Shown here one piece after another: positions 56,554 through 64,000 of a stretch of DNA of 64,000 nucleotides. Origin of the DNA: DASSUW01 sp963789005 (GTDB taxonomy: Bacteria > Actinomycetota > Thermoleophilia > Solirubrobacterales > Solirubrobacteraceae); contig CAWBIZ010000004.1 in NCBI GenBank assembly GCA_963789005.1, positions 1 to 64,000 of the forward strand, given 5' to 3'. The translations under genes and the position numbers were made by a program. Numbering within the stretch: position 1 is the stretch's first letter; each line of letters begins with the position of its first letter. The notes beneath the pieces are model-generated. The model had not been told where the DNA came from and ran no database searches. It was given only the letters and a program-made list of their open reading frames with translations.

Positions 56554-57156
56554 ATGACCGCACCTGGCAGCGCGATCGCCCTCCCACGGCGGGACGTCCT
56601 CGCCGACGCGCTCCCGGGCGCGCGCGTGCGTGATGCGGTGCTCGTGCTCAGCGGCGCGCTCCTGACCGCGCTGTTCGCCCAGATCTCGATCGACGTGCCG
56701 CCGTCGCCGGTGCCGATCACAGGGCAGACGCTGGCCGTGGGCATCGTGGGCGCGACCCTGGGCGCGCGGCGCGGGGCGAGCTCGCTGCTGCTGTACGCGG
56801 TGCTCGGGCTCTTCATGCCGTTCTACGCCGACGGCGAGTCCGGCTGGGACATCATCTGGGGCGCCAGCGGCGGCTACATCGTCGGGTTCATCTTCGCCGC
56901 GGCCGCGATCGGCTGGCTGGCCGAGCGCGGCGCCGACCGCCGGGTCGTCTTCGCGTTCCTGGCGTTCGTCGCGGGCCAGCTGATCGTGTTCGCGTTCGGG
57001 CTGGCCGGGCTCAAGATCGCCGTCGGGGAGACCTGGGGCTGGACGTTCCACAACGGCTTCGTGCTCTTCATCTTCGGCGGGGTCGTCAAGGCCGCCATCG
57101 GCGCGGTGGCCTTGCCGTCCGCGTGGCAGCTCGTGCGGCGGTTCGAGAAGCGCTAG
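56554..57156 (+). CDS. bioY: BioY-family biotin transporter (S component)
   Basis: A 200-aa membrane protein with six hydrophobic segments. The BioY signatures PVPITGQTLAVGIVGATLGARRGASSLLLY and GGYIVGFIFAAAAIGWLAERG are clear. It captures biotin for an ECF transporter; no ECF-A or T gene is in the window, but BioY can act alone. AAAGGA lies six bases before ATG 56554. The stop overlaps the convergent metallophosphatase gene. Confidence 0.85.
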   Translation: MTAPGSAIALPRRDVLADALPGARVRDAVLVLSGALLTALFAQISIDVPPSPVPITGQTLAVGIVGATLGARRGASSLLLYAVLGLFMPFYADGESGWDIIWGASGGYIVGFIFAAAAIGWLAERGADRRVVFAFLAFVAGQLIVFAFGLAGLKIAVGETWGWTFHNGFVLFIFGGVVKAAIGAVALPSAWQLVRRFEKR

Positions 57157-58619
57157 TCGAGCCGCTCGCGGCGGGCGGTCGCCGACCCGTCGCCGGGGTC
57201 GATCGAGACGAGGTCGGCGGCGAGCGGCTGGAAGGACGGCTCGAGCGTGTAGATCAGGCGGGCGATGCCCATGTCGGTCTCCTCGGCCAGGTTGCCGGTC
57301 CCGCCTGCCCCGACCGACCCGCCGTTGACGACGGTGACGCCCGGCTCGTGGTCGATCGACGGGCTGTGCGTGTGGCCGGTGATGAACACGATCGGGCGCA
57401 CGGGCGGCTGGGCGAGCAGCTCGTCCAGCGCCGGCTCGATCAGCGCCGGCTGGTGGACCATGACGATGTCGACCTCGTTGATCAGCGGGCGCAGCCAGTC
57501 GGTGAACGCTTGCTGCAGCGCCGGGCTGGGCTCCGGCTCGAAGCGATCCTCGTAGTTCTCGCCCGCGCGCCGCTCGAACGGGTCGCTGTAGCCGGCGACC
57601 TTGAGGCCGGCGACGTCGACGATCGGGCCGCCGCGTTCGCGGTTCAGCCGCCCTTCTTGCGTGAGCACGACCGCGCCGCGGCGGGCCAGCTCCCGCTCGA
57701 GGCTGTCCGAGTCGTGGTTGCCGGAGACGAACACGAACGGCTTGCCGAGGCTCGTGACCCGGCTCACGAGGCGCGCCTCGAGCGGCGAGCCGCTGTCGGT
57801 GAGGTCGCCGGCGAAGAACAGCGGCCCGTCGCCGGTGGCCCGCTCGAGGATCGGGATCGAGAGGAAGTTGTTGTGCAGGTCGGAGGCGATCGTGAGTCGC
57901 GGGCGGTCGTCGAGCGAGGCGCGCCCGGCGGGCTGGGTGACCAGCCGGGCGAGGCCGACGAGCTGGGCGTCCAGCTCCTGGTCGAGCTGGCGGGACGAGC
58001 GCTGGGCCGACTCGACGGCCTCCAGCGCCCGCGGGATGTCGGGGCCGAACGCGTAGTACTGCGGGGTGTCGATCGGTCCGCGCGGCGGGAGGAGCACGAT
58101 CAGGGCGATCGCCGTCGCCAGGGCGGTGAGCGCGGCGGCGGTGACCGTGTAGCGCAGGCGCGGGCCGGCCCGGTGGCGGAGCGCGAAGGCGACGAGCAGC
58201 CCGAGCACGAGCGCGGCGGCGGTGCCGAGGGCGATCAGCGCTCTCAGGTAGGCAGCGATCGCGTCCCGCGCCTCGGCTCTGACGTCCTGCACGTCCAGGG
58301 TCTCTCCCTGCGCGACGCGGGACACGGTGAGGCGGTCGACCGTCCGCAGCTCCACGTTCAGGCGCGCGGGAAGCCTGACCGCGTCCTCGAACCGCACGCC
58401 CCAGTCCACGAGCGGGACGTAGAGGTCGAGCGCGCCCCGCCTGCCCGGCTCGACCGAGAGCTCGATCTCACCGATCGACAGCTGGCGTGCCTGGCTGTAG
58501 GTGTCGAGCGCGCCGAACGCTCCGGCGAGCGTGGCGACTACGACGGCGGCGACGACGAGCGCGTGCCCAGCACGTCGCGTAACGCGCGATCGTCGCTCCA
58601 GAACGCCAGCTCTTCCCAT
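57153..58619 (-). CDS. Membrane-anchored metallophosphatase
   Basis: A 488-aa protein. A TM helix near the N-terminus (about 17-37), an extracytoplasmic or linker region, a second set of helices (about 125-180) and a calcineurin-like phosphoesterase domain (about 235-480): IASDLHNNF, LFFAGDLTDSGSP, FVSGNHDSDSL, MVHQPALIEPAL and FITGHTHSPSID are the five metal motifs. The substrate is unknown. The start overlaps the 3' end of the Nudix gene by 82 bp, an unusually long overlap; no nearer start codon exists. Confidence 0.8.
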   Translation of the reverse strand: MGRAGVLERRSRVTRRAGHALVVAAVVVATLAGAFGALDTYSQARQLSIGEIELSVEPGRRGALDLYVPLVDWGVRFEDAVRLPARLNVELRTVDRLTVSRVAQGETLDVQDVRAEARDAIAAYLRALIALGTAAALVLGLLVAFALRHRAGPRLRYTVTAAALTALATAIALIVLLPPRGPIDTPQYYAFGPDIPRALEAVESAQRSSRQLDQELDAQLVGLARLVTQPAGRASLDDRPRLTIASDLHNNFLSIPILERATGDGPLFFAGDLTDSGSPLEARLVSRVTSLGKPFVFVSGNHDSDSLERELARRGAVVLTQEGRLNRERGGPIVDVAGLKVAGYSDPFERRAGENYEDRFEPEPSPALQQAFTDWLRPLINEVDIVMVHQPALIEPALDELLAQPPVRPIVFITGHTHSPSIDHEPGVTVVNGGSVGAGGTGNLAEETDMGIARLIYTLEPSFQPLAADLVSIDPGDGSATARRERLD

Positions 58620-59056
58620 GGGATATCTGTCGGATCGAACGCCCGGACCTCAAGCGCCTCTTCAGTCGGGACCGGCGTGCCGAGGGCGTGGGCGGTGTAG
58701 ACGATGACCACGATCCGATCCGTGCTTCGAGAGTAGACACCCACAAGTTCACCGGGCTCGATGTCGATCCCGATCTCCTCGTTGACTTCCCGCCGTGCCG
58801 CCTCTTCCGTGGACTCCCCGAGGTCGACGAAGCCGCCGGGCATCGTCCACCGGCCCTTGCTGGGCTCGGTGGCACGGCGCATGAGGATGATCCGGTCGTG
58901 GTCGTCGTGGACGATGGTGCAGGCGACCGGCTTGGGGTTGTAGAAGGCGCCGTAGCCGCAGCTCGGGCAGCGGATGGAGCGGGGGAAGTCGACGTTGGGT
59001 TGCGCGCCGCAGCGCGGGCAGTGGTTGACGTCCTCGAGCGCGGGGTTGAGGCTCAT
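58538..59056 (-). CDS. Nudix hydrolase with N-terminal zinc ribbon
   Basis: A 172-aa NADH-pyrophosphatase-like protein. The zinc ribbon has CPRCG and CPSCG separated by 15 aa (residues about 13-35). The Nudix box GGFVDLGESTEEAARREVNEE with IGI is complete. No SQPWPFPxS-type NudC tail is present, so ADP-ribose or another dinucleotide may be the substrate. ATG 59056. It lies between the acetyltransferase and metallophosphatase genes, same strand. Confidence 0.85.
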   Translation of the reverse strand: MSLNPALEDVNHCPRCGAQPNVDFPRSIRCPSCGYGAFYNPKPVACTIVHDDHDRIILMRRATEPSKGRWTMPGGFVDLGESTEEAARREVNEEIGIDIEPGELVGVYSRSTDRIVVIVYTAHALGTPVPTEEALEVRAFDPTDIPWEELAFWSDDRALRDVLGTRSSSPPS

Positions 59057-59061
59057 CGTCG

Positions 59062-59808
59062 TCAGCGGCTCGGCTCCCAGAGCTGCATGTCGCACAGCCG
59101 GTGGTAGCCGAGGTTGGTGTACAGCCGCTCGCCGACGTCCGTGGCCTGCAGCGTGGTGGTCGTGCAGCCTTGGGCGATCGCGTCCTGGAGCGCCTGCCGC
59201 ATGACGGCGGTGGCGAGTCCTCTGCGGCGCGCGTCGGGAACGGTGGCCACGAACGAGATCCCGCAGTCGTCCTTGTGATGCAGCGCGAGGGCGACGGCGG
59301 CGGCCTGGCCGTCCTGGTCGGCGCGATAGCCGCTCAGGACGCCGTTGGGAAGCGGGGTCAGGGTCCGCTCCAGCCGGCCGTCGAAGTTGCCGTAGGCGAG
59401 GTCGTTGACTCGCCCGACGGTGGCCAGATCGGTGTGCTGAGGCGTGTCGCTGTTCTCGGATTGTGTTGTGAGGACGGCACCCATGCCGGGGCTCGAGGCC
59501 GTGACCTGAAGCCCGGCACGCTGCAGCTGGCGGGCGGCGTCGGTCGCGCCGCCGTCCAGCCACACGCCCCACCGGCGAATCTGCGCCGCGTCGTAGTTCT
59601 TGCGGAGCTCGTCCAGATGCCGCGGGCCGGCATCCGGATCAATCGCCACGGCAGCGTTCAGCGTGGGCGAATCGGGAGCCGCCTGGACCACCGAAGCAAC
59701 CAGCCCATCCCGCTCGATCACGAGCCCCGGCCCGGCATGCCCACCGAGCAGCACCTGAAGCCGAGCAAACCCCTCCCAGAGCCTCACCCGGAGCATCCCC
59801 TCGTCCAT
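59062..59808 (-). CDS. GNAT-family N-acetyltransferase
   Basis: A 248-aa protein with a C-terminal GNAT domain: VALALHHKDDCGISFVATVP, the acetyl-CoA loop DARRRGLATAVMRQAL, and the end ERLYTNLGYHRLCDMQLWEP. The N-terminal 100 aa are a degenerate half. The acceptor is unknown. The stop lies 5 bp before the Nudix start, so the pair is an operon. Confidence 0.75.
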   Translation of the reverse strand: MDEGMLRVRLWEGFARLQVLLGGHAGPGLVIERDGLVASVVQAAPDSPTLNAAVAIDPDAGPRHLDELRKNYDAAQIRRWGVWLDGGATDAARQLQRAGLQVTASSPGMGAVLTTQSENSDTPQHTDLATVGRVNDLAYGNFDGRLERTLTPLPNGVLSGYRADQDGQAAAVALALHHKDDCGISFVATVPDARRRGLATAVMRQALQDAIAQGCTTTTLQATDVGERLYTNLGYHRLCDMQLWEPSR

Positions 59809-59859
59809 GCGAGGAGGCTACCCCCGGGCCGCCATGCCGCTACGCTGAGTCACCGCAGC

Positions 59860-59898
59860 GCCCTCTTAGCTCAGTTGGTAGAGCACTTCCATGGTAAG
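59860..59898 (+). pseudogene. tRNA-Thr (GGT) 5' half, interrupted
   Basis: GCCCTCT (acceptor), GCTC-AGTTGGTA-GAGC (D-arm), CTTCC and the loop ATGGTAA with anticodon GGT are intact. After the next G the expected GGAAG stem, T-arm and 3' acceptor do not follow; the sequence becomes AGGATCCGTGGG. I searched by eye to 61 kb and did not find the other half. Such a cut at the anticodon loop is where some integrases recombine. Confidence 0.65.
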
Positions 59899-60349
59899 AG
59901 GATCCGTGGGTGGCACGCCGGGGCATCAGCACGTCGCGTGCAGTAGGCGTTTGCAGCGGTTTTCGCCGGCTATCAGGGGTCTCGCGGAGGCGTCGCCTGG
60001 GGGCGGGTTTGACCCTATCTCGCCAGCGCGTGCAGTATCAGCGCAGTATGGGCGTCGTCGTCGCGAGCCGGGTCGCGACGCTCGCCCTTGCGGGCTGCTT
60101 CCTGGCGCAACGGTGAGTTCGTCGCTCGGAAGCTCGTGAGCGATCCTGGCCGGTTTCTGGCGACTCTTCTTGCGACTTCGAGAAGGCCCGACGACCCGCG
60201 TGGCTCTCGCTGGGTCGCCAGCGTCGCCCGAGCTGATGGGGGTCATGACGGGAGGCTGACCGCGGCTTGGTGAGCGCGCAGTCCCGCGGCCGGTCAGCAG
60301 TAGCCGGCTGCGGTATTCGCGCGGACGCATCGAACGTAGACTCACGCAG
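59899..60349. other. 450 bp without a supported gene
   Basis: Follows the broken tRNA-Thr. Open frames here are short and lack protein character. Base composition is slightly lower in GC than the core. GCAGTATCAGCGCAGTATGG (about 60032-60051) contains a short direct repeat (GCAGTAT). Possibly the remains of an integrated element, but no integrase is recognisable. Confidence 0.4.
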
Positions 60350-60502
60350 ATGAGCGTGGGAGCCGCCATCGGGCTTGGCGCCGTGCTCGGCTTGGCGCTA
60401 GGCATCCTCGTCAGCGTTACCACCGATGTCCCGTTTGCCCCTGAAGCCGGGCTCGCGTTCGGTGCGCTCGCTGGCTGGTTCTTGCGCCGCAAGGCCGGGT
60501 AG
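60350..60502 (+). CDS. 50-aa glycine-rich membrane peptide
   Basis: ATG 60350 opens MSVGAAIGLGAVLGLALGIL, then a polar turn (SVTTDVPFAPEAG) and a second segment LAFGALAGWFLRRKAG. Small-residue spacing as in glycine-zipper proteins. Family unknown; composition and two TM segments favour a real gene. Confidence 0.45.
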   Translation: MSVGAAIGLGAVLGLALGILVSVTTDVPFAPEAGLAFGALAGWFLRRKAG

Positions 60503-60582
60503 GTCATACCTGCTGCGCGGCGATGTCTCGAGCTCGTAATTGGCGTGGTGAGCTGCGACGTTGCGCTCGCCGAGAGGAGAGG

Positions 60583-61227
60583 CTACGGCTTCAGCGAGAA
60601 GGGCGGGTAGCGGTCGGTGACGAGCAGGAACGCGTAGGCGGTCACGCGCACGCCCCAGCGTCCCACGCCGACGACGAAATCGAACAGCTCGCGGGGGTAG
60701 CGGCCGGTGAACAGGATCGCGAACCAGGCGATCACGATGCACACCAATGCGGCGATGCCCAGGAACACGAGGACGATGTAGTGCGGGATCGCCAGCAGCC
60801 ACTTCACCAGCGGCAGCCAGCGGTTGAGGTCGGTTCGCGCGTCGGGATACGGCATATCGAGCCGTAGGGACTGAGCCTCGTCGGTTGAGGGGTAGCGGTC
60901 ATCCAGCAAGGCGCCGTACAACGTGACGCGCGACGAGAACCGCGTCAGCTCGAGGTTCCAATCGAACCACCAGCGCGGGTACTTCTGCCGGAAGAGGATC
61001 ATCAGCAGCGGGCCGGCGACGAGGATCCCGCCAGCGCCCACGACCACGGTCGTGGTCGTGTCGGTCGCGCCGCCGCTGTCGGTCCAGGTCCACGCCTCGC
61101 CGCCGGAGACCGTGCCGAGGACGATCGCGATCGGAATGATCGTGAACGCCCTGAAAAACGTCGTCAGGCGGTTCAGGGGGCGGTCCGGATACTCGATGTC
61201 GAGCTGTACGGGATAGCCATCGGTCAT
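60583..61227 (-). CDS. DUF4389 membrane protein
   Basis: A 214-aa DUF4389 protein: YPVQLDIEYPDRPLNRLTTFFRAFTIIP, RQKYPRWWFDWNLELTRFSSRV, YLLV-type helices, and the paired YPRELFDFVVGVGRWGVRVTAYAFLLVTDRYPPFSL at the end. Four TM segments. Function unknown but widespread in actinobacteria. Intact, unlike the sequences around it. Confidence 0.8.
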   Translation of the reverse strand: MTDGYPVQLDIEYPDRPLNRLTTFFRAFTIIPIAIVLGTVSGGEAWTWTDSGGATDTTTTVVVGAGGILVAGPLLMILFRQKYPRWWFDWNLELTRFSSRVTLYGALLDDRYPSTDEAQSLRLDMPYPDARTDLNRWLPLVKWLLAIPHYIVLVFLGIAALVCIVIAWFAILFTGRYPRELFDFVVGVGRWGVRVTAYAFLLVTDRYPPFSLKP

Positions 61228-61303
61228 GGGCGCACGTTACGGCCCGTAGCGGCGACGCGCCACCGTTCCGGCGTGAGCTCGCGTTCGCGGAGCATGAGTC
61301 GCA

Positions 61304-61333
61304 TGGCGAGACCCGGACTCGAGCCGGGGACAC
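61304..61333 (-). pseudogene. tRNA 3' end (Phe-like), fragment 1
   Basis: The minus strand reads GTGTCCCCGGCTCGAGTCC then GGGTCTCGCCA: variable loop, T-arm CCCGG-CTCGAGT-CCGGG and 3' acceptor TCTCGCC with A. Nothing tRNA-like precedes it. It is a direct repeat of 61718-61748 and looks like an attachment-site remnant. Confidence 0.55.
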
Positions 61334-61580
61334 GGTGTACGCCATCAAGCAAGCCACCGGCGAGGTCCGCGCCTACCGCGTCGACAGGATTGAAGGCGTC
61401 AGCATCACCGACATCCCGTTCCAGCCGCGGTACGCCGTCGAGCTGTCGGTCGCTCTGCCGGTCGCGACCTGGACGACCGGATCCCCGACCGTGGGCCCGC
61501 GGGCCGCGTCCAAGCGCGCGACGGCGCCGTCGGTGAGCAGTCCAGGACACGACTCGAAGTCGCGTGGTCTTGGTCTCTAA
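61334..61580 (+). pseudogene. WYL-domain-like gene fragment
   Basis: The frame starts right after the tRNA fragment and reads VYAIKQATGEVRAYRVDRI, then TDIPFQPRYAVELS, which resembles the end of a WYL ligand-binding domain of transcription regulators. There is no start, no HTH part, and the tail after VATWTTG is low-complexity. Probably the 3' remnant of a gene cut by integration. Weak evidence. Confidence 0.35.
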
Positions 61581-61689
61581 CTGCCCATGACCACTGGGTT
61601 TCTACGGGTCGTCGTGGCGGCGACTGGGCACCGAGTGCCCGATCGGGTACCCAATGGGGGCTCCACGCGGTTCGGCCCGGAAAGCAGAC

Positions 61690-61711
61690 AATCCCGCAAC
61701 CATGCGGGATT
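61690..61711 (-). terminator. Hairpin behind tRNA-like sequence
   Basis: AATCCCGC-AACCAT-GCGGGATT is a perfect 8-bp stem. On the minus strand it lies seven bases after the 3' end of the tRNA-Phe-like piece, the place of a terminator. Confidence 0.5.
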
Positions 61712-61717
61712 TCGCAA

Positions 61718-61775
61718 TGGCGAGACCCGACTCGCACCGGGGGACACCACGATTTCAGTCGTGGGCTGAAATGTC
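61718..61775 (-). pseudogene. tRNA-Phe-like 3' half, fragment 2
   Basis: The minus strand reads CCACGA-CTGAAA-TCGTGG (anticodon arm, GAA in CTGAAAT), GTGTC, a T-arm with altered bases (CCCGG-TGCGAGT-CGGG) and TCTCGCCA. The anticodon arm is one A short and the T-loop has lost its TTC, so it is unlikely to work. The 5' half is not a tRNA; instead ATTTCAG-CCCACGA-CTGAAAT forms a second, competing hairpin (61754-61774). Fragment 1 repeats its 3' 30 bases 414 bp away. Confidence 0.5.
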
Positions 61776-61986
61776 TCTACGGCGGCCAAATCCCTGCAAT
61801 TTCGCCACTTTCTAGCCCACGGCGACCGGGCCAGCATTGCCGCAAATTGCGTTCTTTTCCCGTCGGTTTGGGCACTCGCGTTCCGTTCGGTGCCCAATCA
61901 CGTGCCGACGCGACTCGTCGGCGACGCAGGTTCACATGGACCCCCGCGCATTGATGCGGGCAGAACGCTGAGCTGTCGTGCCGCGG

Positions 61987-62796
61987 CTAGGCGGTTTCCG
62001 CTGCAGGCACGTGCCGTGCGTGCTCGCCCGATCTGGCGGATGGTGGCGGCTGCTCTCCGCCGGGCTGGTCCGGGAGCCGGAGCCGCTTCAGCGCGACGGC
62101 GTTGATGGCGACGATGACGCTCAAGCCGGCCATCGAGATGGCGCCGACCTCCGGGCGCAGGACGAAGCCGAGCGGCTCGAAGACGCCGGCGGCGATGGGC
62201 AACGCGAGGCTGTTGTAGCCGACCGCCCACCAGAGGTTCTGGTGCATCTTGCGGACGGTGCCGCGGCTGATCGTGATGGCGGTGGCGACGTCGAGCGGGT
62301 CGGAGCGCATGAGCACGACGTCGGCGGTTTCGACGGCGACGTCGGTGCCTGCGCCGATGGCGATGCCGACGTCGGCCTGAGCGAGTGCCGGAGCGTCGTT
62401 GACGCCGTCGCCGACCATCGCGACCTTGCGCGGGTGGGCGGGGTCTGATTGGAGCTCGGTGATCTTGGCTGCCTTGTCGGCCGGCAGCACCTCGGCGATG
62501 ACCTCGTCGATCCCGAGTTCGGCCGCGATGCGATCGGCGGTCGCCTGGCTGTCGCCGGAGAGCATGACCGCACGGACGCCTTGGTCGCGCAGCGCGCGGA
62601 TGGCCTGCGCGGAAGTGTCGCGCGCGGCGTCGGCGATGGCGATGACGGCGGCGGCCTTGCCGTCGATGGCGACCTGCACGCTGGTGCGGCCCTGCCCCGC
62701 GAGCTCGTCGGAGCGGGCCGCGAGGCTGTCGCGGGCGATGCCCTGCTGCTCGAGCAGGCTGGCGTTGCCGACGGCGAGCCGGCGGCCGTGGCACCG
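61987..62796 (-). pseudogene. Heavy-metal (copper-type) P1B ATPase, 5'-truncated
   Basis: The last 270 aa of a CopB/CopA-like pump: GRRLAVGNASLLEQQGI (N-domain), VMLSGDSQATADRIAAELGI, VAMVGDGVNDAPALAQADVG (hinge motif), and two C-terminal TM helices with MHQNLWWAVGYNSLALPIAAG. The phosphorylation motif DKTGT, metal-binding TM helices and N-terminus are missing; similarity stops at about 62790, where the sequence becomes the antisense of another gene. It cannot work as a pump. Confidence 0.75.
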
Positions 62797-62799
62797 TCT

Positions 62800-63499
62800 G
62801 GCCGGCGCGGCCTGTGCCGAGCAGGGGCAGGTCTGGAAGATCGACAGGCACGGCGTGCCGAGGACCGAGGACCCGATCACGGTCGTGGACGACGATGTCA
62901 CGAGCGGTGGGCGCGGCCAGATCGCGGGGGCTGTGGACTTCTTTCACTCGGTGGCGTTCAACAACGACGGCCACGTCGTCAACTGGGTCGACGAGTCCTT
63001 CGGGAGCGGCTGTCCGACGATGACCACCTACCAGGCGAGGCCGTGGAACCCCGCCGGCGGAACCCACAAGACGGGCAAGATGTTCTTCACCGCCCTCGAC
63101 GGGGACTTCCTCAGCGAGTTCCACGTGGGCGACGTGCGGCCTGACCCCGGCACGACCGAGTACTGCTCGGCGCACATGGGCATGGCCGTTATCGGCATCA
63201 AGCGGGACCTGCTGGTCAACGCCTGGTACACGGGTGGTGTCGACGTCATCGACTTCAGCAAGCCGACGCGTTTGAGAGAGGTTGCGTACTACGACCCGCA
63301 GCAGGACTCCGGTACCTGGTCCGCGTACCCGTACACGGGACCGATGTTCAAGAGGGGACACGGGATCCCCGTGTACGCGTCCGACGGGGTCGAGAACAAC
63401 GCCTTGGCGGAGGGGATGGTCGTCTACCGGGCGAGGATCGAGGGGCCGCGCCGGTCGAAGCGCGTGGATCACCTGAACCCGCAGACGTTGGAGGACTGA
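62800..63499 (+). pseudogene. LVIVD-repeat-like secreted protein, 5'-truncated
   Basis: The C-terminal 230 aa of a beta-propeller-like protein: GQVWKIDRHGVPRTEDPI, HSVAFNNDGHVVNWVDESFG, YCSAHMGMAVIGIKRDLLVN, WYTGGVDVIDFSKPTRLREV and the end HLNPQTLED. The blade with GVDVIDFSKP is the LVIVD pattern. No start codon or signal peptide precedes it; the reading frame emerges from the breakpoint with the ATPase. It ends ahead of a strong terminator. Confidence 0.6.
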
Positions 63500-63522
63500 C
63501 CGCAAAGCACATTCGGTAGGTG

Positions 63523-63552
63523 CGGAGAGGGCGGCCGCGGCCGCCCTCTCCG
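63523..63552 (+). terminator. Strong terminator hairpin
   Basis: CGGAGAGGGCGGC and GCCGCCCTCTCCG pair over 13 bp with a four-base loop, followed by TTGT. It stands between the LVIVD-like gene and the convergent lgt gene. Confidence 0.75.
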
Positions 63553-63578
63553 TTGTATGCGGCGGCGTGCGCCTCAGC

Positions 63579-64000
63579 TCAACGTTCGCGCGGCTTACTG
63601 AAACTCATGGGGAAGTTGGGAGGTCTTCTGTGCGCCGCCCACGCCCCGCCAGCCGCGAACACCATCAGCGCGACGCTGGTCCACTGAGCGGTCTCGCGTC
63701 CCCATGCGAGCGTTGCCGAGTCGGATCGCACGAAGAACTCGAGGAAGCGACCGGCCGCGACAGTCCGATCACGGTCCATACCAGCGCCGTCTGTCGCTGG
63801 AGGCGCGTCCGCAAGGGCCAGACGATGCCGAACACGATGAGTCCGATGAGGACCTCGTAGAGGCCTCCGGAGTGATACGCCACGTCGTGACGGGGAACGT
63901 CGACCTCGGGATGGACGTTCTGGACGGCGAGGAAGAAGTCGCTCTGCGGGCCGTAGTGCTCACCGAGGATCACGTCCCCGACACGGCCGACCGCCAGTCC
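63579..64000 (-). CDS. lgt: Prolipoprotein diacylglyceryl transferase (Lgt)-like, partial, one frameshift
   Basis: The 3' part of an Lgt-family enzyme, which attaches diacylglycerol to the lipobox cysteine of prolipoproteins in the membrane. Seen: GLAVGRVGDVILGEH (the Lgt signature with the catalytic Arg), HSGGLYEVLIGLIVFGIVWP, then after a one-base shift near 63768 AAGRFLEFFVRSDSATLAWG and a final TM helix. The 5' end lies beyond the right edge. The frame change may be sequence error. Confidence 0.65.

Larger units (their letters stand above)
61581..61986. other. Gap without genes, holding hairpin and tRNA-like sequence
   Basis: Apart from the hairpin at 61690 and the tRNA-like piece at 61718, I see nothing coding. 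The local base composition is lower in GC than elsewhere (for example TTTCGCCACTTTCTAG around 61800), in keeping with foreign DNA. Confidence 0.45.

Noticed and set aside
59860..60100. Group I intron inside tRNA-Thr
   Set aside because: No 3' tRNA half and no intron core sequences were seen downstream.
59930..60115. Short plus-strand frames after the tRNA fragment as an integrase remnant
   Set aside because: No tyrosine- or serine-recombinase motif is present.
61718..61806. Complete functional tRNA-Phe of 89 bases
   Set aside because: The 5' part has no D-arm, spacing to the anticodon arm is 36 instead of 19 bases, and the T-loop is altered.

Overview
The window is very GC-rich, densely coded DNA with short intergenic gaps, many GTG starts and ATGA/GTGA overlaps between genes. 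These features, an actinobacterial-type SOS box, a primary sigma factor of about 380 aa and a c-di-AMP riboswitch in front of an M23 peptidase gene point to a high-GC actinobacterium. I would guess class Thermoleophilia (Solirubrobacter/Conexibacter/Patulibacter-like). That placement is inference from gene content; no rRNA gene is present.

Left part (1-21 kb): a class-V aminotransferase; a minus-strand operon (VOC protein, small conserved protein, broken MFS exporter, cupin); an orphan NarL-type sensor kinase; an LPG-synthase-TM/DedA membrane pair; DUF1080 and DUF2252 proteins; an envelope block (riboswitch-controlled M23 endopeptidase, YqgE, a secreted HExxH protein); an aldo/keto reductase; a heavily frameshifted secreted S8 protease; and SGNH, DUF3159 and methyltransferase genes.

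Central part (20.3-38.6 kb): a storage-glucan and trehalose region in two blocks. Block 1 has malQ divergent from glgE-treS-mak (trehalose to maltose to maltose-1-phosphate to alpha-glucan). Block 2 is the overlapping operon glgB-treZ-glgX-treY (glucan branching, debranching and TreY/TreZ trehalose release). Together they encode a closed trehalose-glucan cycle. Between them lie a terminator, a small secreted protein, an ABM-like protein, a GlsB/YeaQ membrane protein, SOS-box dinB, and an AbiEi/DUF559-type gene bracketed by inverted copies of a repeat.

Right-central part (38.6-59.8 kb): mostly housekeeping genes. These include a 1-Cys peroxiredoxin, YrdC-like, DsbA-like, an SF2 helicase, a GAF-GAF-GGDEF protein, FAH, ClpP, a response regulator, FolE2, the primary sigma factor, an SOS-box PD-(D/E)XK protein, tRNA-Tyr, a HAD phosphatase, DUF6766, an FMN reductase, an M20 peptidase, a class III cyclase, BioY, a metallophosphatase, Nudix and GNAT.

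Right end (59.86-64 kb): this looks like an eroded integration region. It holds a tRNA-Thr 5' half ending at the anticodon loop, two tRNA-Phe-like 3' pieces, a WYL-like gene fragment, and a copper/heavy-metal P-type ATPase and an LVIVD-type gene that both lack their 5' ends at one breakpoint, followed by the 3' part of lgt.

Two cautions. At least eight genes carry apparent single-base frameshifts, so part of the 'pseudogene' signal may be sequence error. The most unusual feature I see is a dispersed repeat family (AACGTCAACTGCG next to CTGGGTAGGGAG). It occurs as inverted pairs around the DUF559 gene (29.4-30.5 kb) and around a gene-less palindrome array (41.06-41.36 kb), with a partial copy at the left edge.
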